DNA of 64,000 bases from Symbiodinium natans (GCA_905221605.1 CAJNDS010002450.1:284589-348588), one strand, 5' to 3'; shown: positions 11,341 to 22,283, numbered from the stretch's first letter. Numbers and translations: made by a program. The notes: generated from the sequence alone by a model not told the origin.

Positions 11341-11571
11341 TTAGAATCCAAACCCGAAACCCTAAACCCCAAACCCTGAACCCTAAACCCTGAATATTGA
11401 ACCCTGAACCCTGAACCTGAACCCTGAACCCTGAACCTAAACCCTAAACCCTAAACCCTAAACCCTAAACCCTAAACCCTAAACCCTAAACCCTAAACCC
11501 TAAACCCTAAACCCTAAACCCTAAACCCTAAACCCTAAACCCTAAACCCTAAACCCTAAACCCTAAACCCA
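11341..11571 (+). repeat. CCCTGAA/CCCTAAA array before an exon-like island
   Basis: Degenerate CCCTGAA units pass into about 20 perfect CCCTAAA units ending 21 bases before the exon-like 11,593 start. On the other side, 11,660-11,760 is a TTTAGGG array in the opposite orientation. Confidence 0.9.
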
Positions 11572-11592
11572 AAGCCAAGGCTTGCTTTGCAG

Positions 11593-11646
11593 GCGCTGGG
11601 CGCCGCCACGGGCGCCACGGTGACCGCGGGGATCGAGCCGCTGAAA
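11593..11646 (+). CDS. Exon-like island (ALGAATGATVTAGIEPLK)
   Basis: The acceptor CTTGCTTTGCAG|GCG and donor AAA|GTCGCA (or GC three bases on) enclose 54 nt, the same size as two RRM exons, in phase 0. Third positions are almost all G or C. It is flanked on both sides by telomere-like arrays. It may belong to the same gene as the RRM exons or to an upstream neighbour; no domain is recognised. Confidence 0.55.
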
Positions 11647-11874
11647 GTCGCAGGAGGGTGTTTCGGGTTTAGGGGTTTAGGGTTTAGGGGTTTAGGGGTT
11701 TAGGGGTTTAGGGGTTTAGGGTTTAGGGTTTAGGGTTTAGGGTTTCGGGTTGAGGGTTTTCGGGGTTCAGGGGTTTGGGGCTTAGGGGCACTGGGGTTCA
11801 GGGGTTCACGGGCTTAGGGGTTTGCAGTGTAGGCAATTGAAGGAACCTATCTATCCCGATGACACAGAATTTAA

Positions 11875-12042
11875 CCCTAAACCCTAAACCCTAAACCCTA
11901 AGCCTTAAACCCTAGACCCTAGACCCTAGACCCTAAACCCTAAACCCTAAACCCTAAACCCTAAACCCTAAACCCTAAACCCTAAACCCTAAACCCTAAA
12001 CCCTAAACCCTAAACCCTAAACCCTAAACCCTAAACCCTAAG
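11875..12042 (+). repeat. CCCTAAA array
   Basis: About 23 units with three CCCTAGA units. It is followed by a short unique stretch with repeated CACTTGGG (12,060-12,130), then a mixed CCCCAAA/CCCTAAA array at 12,131-12,386. Confidence 0.92.
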
Positions 12043-12414
12043 CTTAAATGGACTCGGGACACCTGCGCCACTTTGGGCACTTGTGGTGGCACTTGGGTCG
12101 CTTGGTGCGCGTGTAACACTTGGGACACTTCACCCTAAACCCAAAACCCTTAAACCCTAAACCCCAAACCCTAAACCCCAAACCCTAAACCCTGAACCCC
12201 AAACCCTAAACCCCAAACCCCAAACCCCAAACCCCAAACCCTAAACTCCAAACCCCAAACCCTAAACCCTAAACCCCAAACCCTAAACCCTAAACCCCTA
12301 CCCCTGAACCCCAAACCCTAAACCCTAAACCCCAAACCCTAAACCCCAAACCCTAAACCCCAAGCCCCAAACCCTAAACCCCAAACGCCGCTTAGCTAGG
12401 GAAGCTCGCTCCAG

Positions 12415-12482
12415 GACTGGAAGGCTCGGGCGGCAGCGTGCCGTGCGGGCAACTCTCCGGGGCGTGCCGGCTGTTCCGCCCC
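12415..12482 (+). CDS. Exon-like island, GC-rich
   Basis: An AG|G start (GCTCCAG|GAC) is followed by about 68 nt of non-repetitive GC-rich sequence open in all three frames. The best codon bias is in the frame giving LEGSGGSVPCGQLSGACRLF. A GC donor occurs at CCC|GCGGC. It sits between a CCCCAAA array and a TTTAGGG/TCTAGGG array. No domain is recognised. Confidence 0.35.
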
Positions 12483-12488
12483 GCGGCA

Positions 12489-12568
12489 AGGGTTTAGGGT
12501 TTAGGGTCTAGGGTCTAGGGTCTAGGGTCTAGGGTCTAGGGTTTAGGGTGTAGGGTTTAGGGTCTAGG
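12489..12568 (+). repeat. TTTAGGG/TCTAGGG array
   Basis: Opposite orientation with a homogeneous block of TCTAGGG variants. 12,570-13,400 is unique DNA with no gene I can support. Confidence 0.9.
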
Positions 12569-13403
12569 GCCCAAGAGTCTTGGATTCAAGGGAACTATTT
12601 CCATTTATAGGGGTCCTTATTCTCATTTAAGGAAGATGTTTTGATGACGGAGGTTAGGGGTTGGGCACGTCGACTGGGAATTCAACGTTCAGAGCTGACG
12701 GTCTAGACTGTAGGGTTTAGGGTTTGGTTCAAGCTGAGTCAAACCTCATGGTTGATGTGGCTTCTGTGTTTGCGTTGTGCTGAACATGTAAGAAGCGGCC
12801 TGAAACCCTAAACCATGCACTTTGAAGATTCCTATCATATCTGCGCCTGACCCCCCAATCCTAAACTCTCGCTTCCACATCAAGCTCGGTTATGTGCTCC
12901 AGAGGGTTGTCTAGAGAAGGTCTACATCTGGTTGGTGCTTCGCTGGCCTCCTTTTTCGCCTGGCTGGTCTTTGAGCCAGGCGCGGCTCTGCTTCGGGGCT
13001 TCAGGTCGTTGGGGTTTGGGTTTTCAAGGGGTTAAGACTCGTACCCCTAAGGTTGTAACCTCTAAAGGTTTGCCTTGGTATACCCGTATGGCCCTCACAT
13101 TCCTTTTAGAGAATTTTTACACAGGGTCCACACACCCTTTAAGGGGTCCAAGATAGCGTTAGGATTCAATGTTTGTGGTGCCCTCAACCCTGAACCCAGA
13201 AGACACGTGGGCAGGTCCCTGCTGGGCCCCGGCTATATTCCTCAAAAGGCACTCTGAAGGTATGGCTTAGGCCCCTAAACAAACCCTAACCCTAAACCCT
13301 ACACCCTAAGCCCTAAACCCTAAACCCCAAACCCCAAACCCTGAACCCTAAGCCCTATGCCCTAAACCCTAAACCCTAAACCCCCAATAACCTCCTGGGA
13401 CAG

Positions 13404-13460
13404 GGCTTGAGTTCAGCCTGGCGGCCAGTGCGATCCTGATGGCCACAGGCTTCTCGGAGC
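13404..13460 (+). CDS. Exon-like island (LEFSLAASAILMATGFSE)
   Basis: The acceptor is GGGACAG|GGC and the donor is GAGC|GTAGGG. The best frame is phase 1 on both sides and has strong third-position GC. Phase 0 would also stay open for 11 codons, so frame assignment is uncertain. It directly abuts a TTTAGGG array (13,464 onward) that would start the intron. Confidence 0.4.
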
Positions 13461-13463
13461 GTA

Positions 13464-13620
13464 GGGTTCAGGGTTTAGGGTTTAGGGTTTAGGGTTTAGG
13501 GTTTAGGGTTTAGGGTTTAGGGTTTAGGGTTTAGGGTTTAGGGTTTAGGGTTTAGGGTTTAGGGTTTAGGGTTGGGTTTAGGGTTTAGGGTTGAGGGTTT
13601 AGGGTTTAGGGTTAGGGTCT
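13464..13620 (+). repeat. TTTAGGG array
   Basis: About 21 units directly after the exon-like island at 13,404-13,460. Family A fragment at 13,648-13,713 follows. Confidence 0.95.
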
Positions 13621-13713
13621 TAGAGTTTTAAGGTGTTTCAGGGTTGTACTATAGGGGTCGGAATTATCAACAAATGACATTCCCACCTCCCCCAAGCCCT
13701 ATTCTAATTTTAA

Positions 13714-15263
13714 CGCTACGCGTCCCGCCTCGGCCCGGCCCAGCGCATCCGCGTGAGCATGGTGATTCCGCCGCGCCCAAGTCGCTGGACCCCAAGCAAT
13801 AAGGGTTGGGTTTAGGGTTTAGGGTTCCGGGTTTATGGTTTATGGTTTGGGGTTTAGGGTTGAGGGTTAGTTTAAGATTGAGGGCTTAGGGCTCAAGGTT
13901 CACGCTTTGGGGTTTAGGGTGTTTTTTGGGTTTAGGGTTCAAGAGACGGTTCGGCTTGGATTTTAAAGTTTAAGGTTTAGGGTTTAGGTTCAAGCTTGGG
14001 GAAAAGGGGAGGGGGGTGTGGGGGGAGAGGCAGGGGGGGGGGGGTAGGGGGGGGGGGGGGGTAGGGGGCCTAAGGGGGTATGCTGGGAGGGGCTTCAACT
14101 GCCTCTGGCATTTGAGGCAAAAAAGGGGTCCGAATGGGTTTGGGTGTGGGGGGAGGATTAGGGGTGCCTGTTCTCACAACCTATACACCTCCGGCCCGAG
14201 GCCTCGGCGGATTATTAAGGCGCCTAGGTTAGCCCTTCGGAGATTCTCTATTCCCTTTTATTGGGGGCTAAGAGGCCTTTTTTTTGGGAGTCTTTTTCAG
14301 AGGGTTTTAAGCTTTCTATGGCCATCCAAGGGGGTGTCAGGGTTTAGGGGCTTTTGGGGTGTAGGGGTTTCAAGCTTCAGAGGTTTAGGGTTTGGAAGTG
14401 ACTTTACGGTTCTCAGGGGTTGTTAAGAGGTCTTCTTTAGATGCTAGAGGTCTTGGGGCTTTTAGGGTTTGAAAGGTTTTCAAGGGGGTGTTTCTTAAGG
14501 GGGACTCAGGGCTTTTTAGCGGCTTAGGGGGCTGTTACGGGCTTTTAAGAGTGTTGTGGGCTTTGGTTTTATGGGGGCTTGCGGGGTTTTGGGGGCTTTT
14601 AGGGGGGCTCCAAGGGTCTTAATCGAGATAGACGAGCCTTTATCGAACCCTACTTGGAGGTTCATTAGGGTACTTATAAGCAGAGTTTCTATTGGGGTTT
14701 TAAGTACCCTGAACCTCTAAGTATCAAGAAAAAGATCAAACGATGACACCGGTCATGCATCAAGTTGTCTGTTTGGTGCATTGTTACATCTTGTCATTGC
14801 ATTTGGTTTGCTTACATTTGTTAGAAACAAAGCCGAATGAATGAATTAAGTCAGAAGAAAAAGTATCTAAATACCATTATCAGGTTTATAGCAGCAAGCA
14901 GCATCTGAAACACCAGAACAATCACGAAACGTGCTTCTTTCAGAGTCACTGTAGAGGTTTTTGAGTGTTTTAGGGTTTTTTTGGGCTTTAGGGCTTGTAG
15001 GGGTTTAGGAGTTTGGGGGGTTTAGGGTTTTAGGGGTTAACTGGTGTAGGGATTTGGGGGTTTTAGGGCGTTTGGGGGTTGGGCGGGTTTAGGGGTTTGG
15101 AGTCTCGGGGAGGCTAGGGGATTGAGGGGTTCCACAATTCGAAAGCCAAAATCACTCAAAGCCCCAAGTCCATTCCTTCAATCCTATGCCCCCCCTAAAC
15201 CCGAAACCCTAAACCCTAAACGCTGAACCCTAAACCCTAAACCCCCTTTTACTATGTATATTT
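13714..15263. other. G-rich intron-like DNA
   Basis: Degenerate TTTAGGG-derived sequence, G runs (14,034-14,062), a family E foldback (14,651-14,723, TACTTGGAGGTTCA at the left and TGAACCTCTAAGTA at the right) and AT-richer unique DNA (14,725-14,945). No gene seen. Confidence 0.55.
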
Positions 15264-15958
15264 AAACCCTAATGACCTTCGTCGGCAAATGGTTTTTTTC
15301 CACCCGGGGGGGGGCCCTAAACCCTGACCCCCTTCGTCGGCAAATGTTTTTTTTCCACCCGGTAGGGGCCCTAAACCCTGACCCCCTTCGTCGGCAAATG
15401 GTTTTTTTCCACCCGGGGGGGGTCCTAAACCCTGACCCCCTTCGTCGGCAAATGGTTTTTTTCCACCCGGGGGGGCCCAAATGAGGGGGACCCTCGGCCC
15501 CGGCCCTAGTTCAAAATGCGATTTTTTAGTATTGAAATCGACGGTTCTGGGTGGCCTCCTCTTTTCTTGATTTTTGACCAAAACCGGTGGGGCCCTAAAC
15601 CCTGACCCCCTTCGTCGGCAAGTGGTTTTTTTCGACCCGGGGGTGGCCCTAAACCCTGACCCCCTTCGTCGGCAAATGGTTTTTTTCCACCCGGGGGTGG
15701 CCCTAAACCCTGACCCCCTTCGTCGGCAAATGGTTTTTTTCCACCCGGGGGGGCCCTAAACCCTGACCCCCTTCGTCGGCAAATGGTTTTTTCCACCCGG
15801 GGGGGGCCCTAAACCCTGACCCCCTTCGTCGGCAAATGGTTTTTTTCCATGTGGGGGGGGGCCCTAAACCCTGACCCCCTTCGTCGGCAAATGGTTTTTT
15901 CCACCCGGGGGGGCCCTAAACCCTGACCCCCTTCGTCGGCAAATGGTTTTTTCTATTT
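15264..15958 (+). repeat. 54-bp minisatellite
   Basis: Unit of about 54 bp: CCCTAAACCCTGACCCCC, then TTCGTCGGCAAATGG, a T run, CCACCCGG and a G run. About four units lie at 15,264-15,482 and seven at 15,592-15,958. Unit length is a multiple of three, which makes long periodic frames on both strands; length changes in the T and G runs break them, so I do not call a protein. Confidence 0.9.
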
Positions 15959-16028
15959 GGGGCATAGGGTTTAGGGCTCGTAGGGTTTGGGGCATAGGGT
16001 TTAGGGTCAAATTTTGCTCCCAAAACAC

Positions 16029-16147
16029 CCCAAATGAGGGGGACCCCAGGATCGGCAAGGGTCCCAGTTAAAAATGCGATTTTTTAGTACTGAAATCGAC
16101 GGTTCTGGGTGGCTTCTCGTTTTCTGGATTTTTGACCAAAACCGAGC
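16029..16147 (+). repeat. Spacer repeat linked to the minisatellite
   Basis: Begins CAAATGAGGGGGACCCC and contains AAAATGCGATTTTTTAGTA and GAAATCGACGGTTCTGGGTG. Copies are at 15,480-15,591 and 16,424-16,497 (truncated). The stretch 16,150-16,260 is rich in GTTTTTCA. Confidence 0.8.
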
Positions 16148-16857
16148 TTCACCGGCTTCAGGATTTCAAGTTTTTTCACGTTCTGTCAAGGTTTTTCAAA
16201 GTTTTTCAGTGTTTTTTAAGGTTTTCCAATGTTTTTCAGGGTGTTTCAGGGTTTTTAACCCTCAAATCTGATGACGGGCCACCCTGGCGACCTTTTCACA
16301 GCCTAGTTTGGTCAAGGGGGGGTCGTATTTTCTAATTTTAAAGGCAAAATAGTCTTCGGAGACCCCCCCTTGCCTCAAACTCCGACCCCCCCTTGAGAGG
16401 GAAAGTTTGCCTCCCAAAACACCCCAAATGAGGGGGACCCCAGGATCGGCAAGGGTCCCAATTAAAAATGCGATTTTTTAGTACTGAAATCGACGGTTTT
16501 CTAAACCGTAGGGTTTAGGGCCCTAAGAGCATAAAGGGCTTATTGCGGGCCTTAGATTAGATTTCGGGTTTTGGGTCCGTTAAAAACTAAAATATTTTGG
16601 ACCAATTGGACTTTGAGCTTTAAGCCTACCGGGAAAGTATTGAGTGAACTTTATATTTTCTCAATGTTATGGGTTTCTTGGGTGGGTGGGATTTTTTTCC
16701 AACGCTTGACAAGCTGCTTGACTAGTGAATGCTCGGACTTGAGATGCTGAATCCTGAACCCTAAGCCCTAAACCCTTAACGCTAAACCCTAAACCCTAAA
16801 CCCTGAACCCTAAACCCTGAACCCCAAACCCTTCTACCCTTTGAGCCAGTGGCCCAG

Positions 16858-16902
16858 GGGCAGTCGGAACTGCTGTGGCTTTTGACAGGCCTGCTGCCCA
16901 AA
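16858..16902 (+). CDS. Exon-like island (GQSELLWLLTGLLPK)
   Basis: The acceptor GGCCCAG|GGG and GC donor AAA|GCCGCT enclose 45 nt in phase 0, encoding a hydrophobic stretch. It lies between a degenerate CCCTGAA/CCCTAAA array and TTTAGGG repeats. Support is splice style, phase and codon bias only. Confidence 0.45.
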
Positions 16903-18132
16903 GCCGCTTGGCCTTTTGGGGTTTAGGGTTTAGGGTTTAGGGGGCTCCCAAAGGGCGCGCTAAGCCCGAAGCCCCAGACCAAACGCCCCAACGCTCTACG
17001 GGTACTTGAGGGGTTAGGGTTTAGGGCTTAGGGTTTAGGGAAGTTTTATCTTCTTTAAAGGGTTCTGAAGTAGTGGGCCTGGGGTTGTATAGGCAATATG
17101 AGGGGTACATAAGGGGAGGGACTATGTAACTACCCGAAGAAAAACCCCCGAAGCCCCAACGTTGCACCCCAAGACGTGCAAGGATCATGCCCACACCCGC
17201 TGAGGGGTCAAGGTTTAGGGTTTAGGGTTTAGGGTTCAGGGTATCAATCCCAGACCCTCCACCCTAAATCCCCTACACACTCAATCAGGCCTACAGCGTT
17301 CTCAACCCTTCTTTGCTTGTCCTCGTCCACTTCTATTTCCCTTACACTTTGGTTTTGGCTCCTACCTATTATCTTAAGTATCCCCAACATGAGCAACCCC
17401 GTAGGGTGTTACCAGCCTCCCTCCTTTTAGCTCCTGAGCCCATCCCCTCACCCCCCAACTCCAAAGCCCTGTAAAGATCCCCCGGTCACAGGGTTTAGGG
17501 TTTAGGGTTTAGGGTTTAGGGTTTAGGGTTTAGGGTTTAGGGTTTAGGGGAACCTTTGCGGGTTTCGGGTTGGGGTTTAAGTCCCCTCACCTTTGCGCCG
17601 AGGTGTGCAGTACCACAGCCCGTCTGTCAACGTGAAGCCTCCTGCGACTTGACAGTTGATAGGGAGGGCTGAGGGCCTCATATAGGGTCGGAATAATTAC
17701 AAATAGTATTCCCTTGTGGTCCAATTATAAGTATTTCTGCTACAATAATACCCCCCCCACAACCCTATTCTAATTATTGAGACCTCTATTTTACAAGGGG
17801 TGCCAAAACCCTAAACCCGAAAACCCACAGCTCCCCAGATCCAAAAGGGCCCGCTTGCGAGCTGACATGGCGTGACCTGCTGTTTGACTAGGCGCCCAAA
17901 AACCACATAAACATAAGTTCCTACAAGGGTTTTTCGGAATGCCCCCCCCTTTATATGGGGCCCTTATACCCCACTAGTAGGATCCTTGTGCTCCCCCTTT
18001 AAGGGGATATATAGGGTACCCGCTGCCAAAGAGCCTCGCAGCAGTGTTAGGTGCTCGGCCGACTGCACCATCACGAGACCGCCTGAATCGCCAGATTGGA
18101 CTGTGAGAAGGGCTTAGGGTTTCCAGGCTTGC
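16903..18132. other. Intron-like DNA with short TTTAGGG arrays
   Basis: TTTAGGG arrays at 16,917-16,942 and 17,491-17,549, a family D fragment (17,040-17,138) and a family A copy (17,680-17,804). Small unique islands at 17,590-17,640, 17,840-17,880 and 18,030-18,105 are possible exon remnants, but I cannot fix their frames. Confidence 0.5.
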
Positions 18133-18310
18133 CCCCTAAACAGTAAACCCTAAACCCTACACAGTAAACCCTAAACCTAAACCCTAAACCCTAAACCCTA
18201 AACCCTAAACCCTAAACCCCAAACCCTAAACCCTAAATCCTAAACCCTAAACCCTAAACCCTAAACCCTAAACCCTAAACCCTAAACCCTAAGCCCTAAG
18301 CCCTAAACCC
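18133..18310 (+). repeat. CCCTAAA array
   Basis: About 23 units with a few variants. 18,311-19,019 is unique DNA with no gene I can support. Confidence 0.92.
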
Positions 18311-19019
18311 AACGCCGCACGTTGGGCTTCGCACATTGTTCTTGAAGCACAGGAGAAGAGCAAAGGGGCTTACACATTTCGGAGAGCCACTTTGTTGTTT
18401 TTTCTAACCCGTCTCCGTGGCGAACCCTGCGGGGGATGCAAGGCACCGAATTCCCTGATGCCCTACTAAGAAGTTGCGAGTGATCGTAGTTTGGAAACAG
18501 CTAGACGGTAGGTTTCACGTTCTGCTTGCTTGTTGACGCAACTCAAGTACATGTCATGCGCACTGCTCCGAGTACAAGCCACCCCCAAATCCCGAGCCCT
18601 AAGCCCTAAACCCTCATGCTTGCAGAATGCTTGGTTTTCAATTTAAAGTGTTTCTGTGGCCTGTGTTGCCCTCAACGCTAAGCCCTACAGCCCATAAGTA
18701 GCAAGGATCTGAAACGGGATCCGGGTTGCGCAGAAGGCAGAAATGGCGCCTGCCGCAAAATTCGGGTCCCATTTCTCGAAGTGCACCCTAATTCTCTCAA
18801 CCCCCACAACCCCCGAAAAGGACGATCAATTTGCGAATCCCCCCCTTCGTGCACTCGCTGGCTTTGCTGTTGAATCCACGGTTCCACAACCCAAACCCGA
18901 GACCCTAACTGAGTGGCCTACTGACCAACTGAACTTTCAAAACTTCTAGCCCGAAAGCCCGAAGGCTCAAAATCGTAAAGCCCGAGCCCTACAGCCCTCA
19001 AGCCCTAACACCCCAAAAC

Positions 19020-19352
19020 CCCAAAGTCCTAAAGCCCTAAAGCCCTAAAGCCCTAAAGCCCTAAAGCCCTGAAGCCCTAAAGCCCTAAAGCCCTAAAGCC
19101 CTAAAGCCCTAAAGCCCTGAAGCCCTAAAGCCCTAAAGCCCTAAAGCCCTAAAGCCCTAAAGCCCTAAAGCCCTAAAGCCCTAAAGCCCTAAAGCCCTAA
19201 AGCCCTAGAGCCCTAGAGCCCTAAAGCCCTAAAGCCCTAAAGCCCTAAAGCCCTAAAGCCCTAGAGCCCTAGAGCCCTAAAGCCCTAGAGCCCTAAAGCC
19301 CTAAAGCCCTAAAGCCCTATAGCCCTAAAGCCCTAAAGCCCTAAAGCCCTCA
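19020..19352 (+). repeat. AGCCCTAA octamer array
   Basis: About 41 tandem 8-bp units, with AGCCCTAG and AGCCCTGA variants. This is an 8-bp period, not the telomeric 7, and it passes at 19,426-19,700 into a normal CCCTAAA array. Confidence 0.95.
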
Positions 19353-19425
19353 GCCCGAATCCCTCAGCCCATCAGCTCGAAGCCTTGAGCCCCGTCAACC
19401 CTAAGCCCTCAGCCCTAGGCCCCAA

Positions 19426-19700
19426 ACCCTAAACCCTAAACCCTAAACCCTAAACCCTAAACCCTAAACCCTAAACCCTAAACCCTAAACCCTAAACCCT
19501 AAACCCTAAACCCTAAACCCTAAACCCTAAGCCCTAAGCCCTAAGCCCTAAGCCCTAAGCCCTAAGCACTAAGCCCTAAGCCCTAAGCCCTAAACCCTAA
19601 ACCCTAAACCCTAAACCCTAAACCCTACACCCTACACCCTAAACCCTAAACCCTCCTAAACCCTACACCCTAAACCCTAAACACTAAGCCCTAAGCCCTA
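19426..19700 (+). repeat. CCCTAAA/CCCTAAG array
   Basis: About 35 units with a homogeneous CCCTAAG block (19,530-19,590). An exon-like AG|G start with phase-0 GASAASCNQG lies right after it at 19,717-19,746. Confidence 0.9.
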
Positions 19701-20145
19701 AACTCCTGTTCGCGAGGGCGCCAGCGCCGCCTCCTGTAACCAGGGTGCGGACCTGGGTTTGGGGTTCAGGGCCCACGACCTAAGCCTTGTTTGTGGTCGG
19801 GAATATGCCTTCAAGGGGTCACATATAGGGTGTAAGGCACCTAACCCCCGAATTTCCTATCAAGAACCCCTCAATCCTGAACCCTAAACCCTAAACCCTC
19901 AACCCTAAACCTGTACGGTTTAGGCTTCGGCTTTTGATGGCCGCCTTATCCCAAAGTGTCCCGCAGGATTTGGGATTGCGGGTTCAGGGTTGGGAGTTCG
20001 GGACAATTGAAATCGGCTGTGGAGTCGCAGTTTAGGGGTTTTGGCAAAGATCCAGGCTTAAACCTAAATCACAAGCCTCAAACCTGAAACGCAAAACCCT
20101 GAACCTGAGGGCCTTATTGCGTTTTCAGGGCTGGCCCTTTGTCTA

Positions 20146-20272
20146 GGGGTAGTTTCATGGGCCCTTAATATAGTCCTCTACCTCCTTTAAAGGTATGGGG
20201 TGTTAGAGTCTATAAGGGGTATATAAGGGGTCCCCTTTTAAGAGCCCATCCTAAGGGGCCATGTAGCTACCC
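20146..20272. repeat. MITE-like foldback, family D
   Basis: The ends GGGGTAGTTTCATGGG and GGCCATGTAGCTACCCT are inverted. The interior CCTTTAAAGG and TATAAGGGGTCCCC match the copy at 11,003-11,149. A small CCCTAAA array (20,517-20,612) precedes the next exon. Confidence 0.7.
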
Positions 20273-20627
20273 TGAGATGTCGGGGCTTAAGAGTGCGGGG
20301 ACCCTAGACCTTGAGCCCGAAACGCCCGAAACCTTCGAGATTCCCAAAAGACCCTAAGCCCTAAACCCTAAACTTTGAGCCCTCAACCCGACAAGAGTCC
20401 TCAAATTGTCATGTTCCCCCTTATAGTAACAGCCGTAATAGGGATTCTAGTACCCCCCTTTTATCATCACTATTGAGGAGCTGTTAGTATAGGGGGGGAA
20501 CATCCCAAGTCCTCACCCTAAACCCTAAACCCTAAACCTAAACCCTAAACCCTAAACCCTAAACCCTAAACCTTAAACCTTAAACTCTTAACCCTAAACC
20601 CTAAACCCTAAACGTCACCTCCCGGAG

Positions 20628-20711
20628 GTCATGTCGTCAGCACCCCCCGCAGCCGTCTCCCGGCTGGCGCGCGCAGAGCGCGCGGAGCGCGCGGAGCGCG
20701 TGGAGAGGGAG
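20628..20711 (+). CDS. RRM-protein exon: charged ERAERAER linker (28 codons)
   Basis: The acceptor is CCCGGAG|GTC and the donor is GAG|GCAGGT (GC type), giving 84 nt in phase 0. It reads VMSSAPPAAVSRLAR followed by ERA/ERV repeats ending VERE, with almost every third codon position G or C, unlike the flanking repeat DNA. It continues naturally into the next exon, which begins VERAEK. A GT donor four bases downstream would break the frame of the RRM. The charged helix probably acts as a linker or coiled segment ahead of the RRM. Confidence 0.7.
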
Positions 20712-20736
20712 GCAGGTCCTTCGACCCCCCTGGTAG

Positions 20737-20838
20737 GGTTTAGGGTTTAGGGTTTGGGGTTTGGGGTTTGGGGTTTGGGGTTTGGGGTTTGGGGTTTGGG
20801 GTTTGGGGTTTGGGGTTTAGGGTTTAGGGTTTAGGGTC
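20737..20838 (+). repeat. TTTAGGG/TTTGGGG array
   Basis: Starts 26 bases after the 20,711 exon end. The core is about nine TTTGGGG units between TTTAGGG units. 20,840-21,060 is AT-richer unique intron DNA; CCCTAAA arrays follow at 21,151-21,266 and 21,356-21,470. Confidence 0.92.
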
Positions 20839-21584
20839 TTAGTAGGGAATGAGTGAGTTATACGCAGAGCATGTTCACCTTGAGGCTTGGTCGCGATAAT
20901 TCAAGAAAAGGTTGCACAATGTTTCAGACTAGAAGGTTTTCAAAAATGCTCAAAAATCTAAAATTATGAACATTGATGTTTTCCAACAAATTGCACCACA
21001 GGAAAAATATGCCTAAAACACACACAGTCTAAAGGCCTTTTGTTCAAAATGTCAATGCCACCCACTAAGTTTGGGGTTTAGGCTTTGAGGTTCAGGGTGT
21101 GGTGGTTTGAAGAATTGAGGGGGTTGTCCGGACTGGCTTCCATTGCGTTCCCCTAAACCCTAAACCCTAAACCCTAAACCCTAAACCCTAAACCCTAAAC
21201 CCTAAACCCTAAACCCTAAACCCTAAACCCTAAACCCGAAACCCTAAACCCTAAACCCTAAACCCTATGCGTCGATAGCATTTGCGAGCTTGGGACTGCT
21301 GCATCTGCAGCATGTGGCCCTGCAAAGCAACAACCTCTAAACCCTGAGCCTCTAAACCCCAAACCCTAAACCCTAAACCCTAAACCCTAAACCCTAAACC
21401 CTCAACCCTGAACCCTAACCCCTAACCCCTAACCCCTAAACCCTAAACCCTAAACCCTAAACCCGAAAAACCTTAAAACCCAAAACCCTCAACCCTCAAC
21501 CCTCAACCCTAAACTCTCAACCCTAAACCCCAACCCTAAACCCTAAACCTTGAACCCTGAACCCAGCTCCACCCACGTCCGAAG

Positions 21585-21608
21585 GAGCGACCTGAGCGCG
21601 TCGAGAGG
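21585..21608 (+). CDS. Possible 8-codon micro-exon (ERPERVER)
   Basis: Between two exons that both encode E/R-rich sequence, this 24-nt stretch has an AG|G start (CCGAAG|GAG), a GC donor (AGG|GCAGGG), phase 0 on both sides and encodes ERPERVER, matching the repeat style of its neighbours. It could also start earlier, at CCCAG|CTC (21,567). It may be skipped or may be chance, since the neighbouring exons also join without it. Confidence 0.4.
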
Positions 21609-22032
21609 GCAGGGCCCTGAGATGAAGTTCGTAGGATAAGGTTTTGGATTTAGGGTTTGGTGTTTAGGGTTTCGGGTTTTGAGATCTCGGTGTTGGGTCC
21701 AGGGTTTTGGGTTCAGGGTTGGCCAGTTCAGGGTTCGGGGTTTACTAGGTGCCAAGTTTGGTCCTGAGATGGTAAGGATGAGGTTGTGGTTTAGGGTTTA
21801 GGGGTTTGTACGGCGAGTTAGGTGCAGGGTTAAGGGTTCAGGGCTTACTGAGGGCATGCTTGGAAGTTGAAATGTCGACCTACATAGTTAAGGGTTTCGG
21901 GTTTAGGGTTTAGGGTTTTGGACCCTAAGCCCTAGACTCTAAACCCTAAACTCTAAACCCCAAACCCTAAACCTTTCACCTCTAAGCCCTAAACCCTAAA
22001 CTCTAAACTCGAAACCCTAACCAAAGCCCTCG

Positions 22033-22208
22033 GCGCTAAACCCTGAACCCTGAACCCTGAACCCTGAACCCTGAACCCTGAACCCTGAACCCTGAACCCT
22101 GAACCCTGAACCCTGAACCCTGAACCCTGAACCCTGAAACCCTGAAAACCCTGAAAAACCCTGAACCCTGAACCCTAAACCCTAAACCCTAAACCCTAAA
22201 CCCTAAAC
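22033..22208 (+). repeat. CCCTGAA array
   Basis: About 16 perfect CCCTGAA units, then CCCTGAAA/CCCTGAAAA length variants and CCCTAAA units, ending about 20 bases before the RRM exon at 22,230. Confidence 0.95.
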
Positions 22209-22229
22209 CTCGAGTTTTCACCTTCGCAG

Positions 22230-22283
22230 GTGGAGCGCGCGGAGAAGGCAGCATCAGGCCGAAAGAGCATCCGGGTCTGCAAC
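22230..22283 (+). CDS. RRM-protein exon: linker end and beta-1/RNP2 start
   Basis: The acceptor TTTTCACCTTCGCAG|GTG follows a pyrimidine-rich tract, and the donor is AAC|GTGCC. The 54 nt in phase 0 encode VERAEKAASGRKSIRVCN. The end (IRVCN) is the first beta strand of an RRM and is completed by VP from the next exon, giving an RNP2-like IRVCNV. The second RNP2 position, usually aromatic, is Arg. Intron start and next exon start share the 5-mer GTGCC. Confidence 0.82.

Noticed and set aside
15252-16058. Repeat proteins with an 18-residue period, or a CRISPR array
   Set aside because: The frames follow from a 54-bp minisatellite and break at homopolymer length changes. The repeats are contiguous without unique spacers, and the genome is eukaryotic.
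20712-20717. GT donor for the exon starting at 20,628
   Set aside because: It would leave the exon in phase 1 and put the following RRM exon out of frame; the GC donor at 20,712 keeps phase 0.
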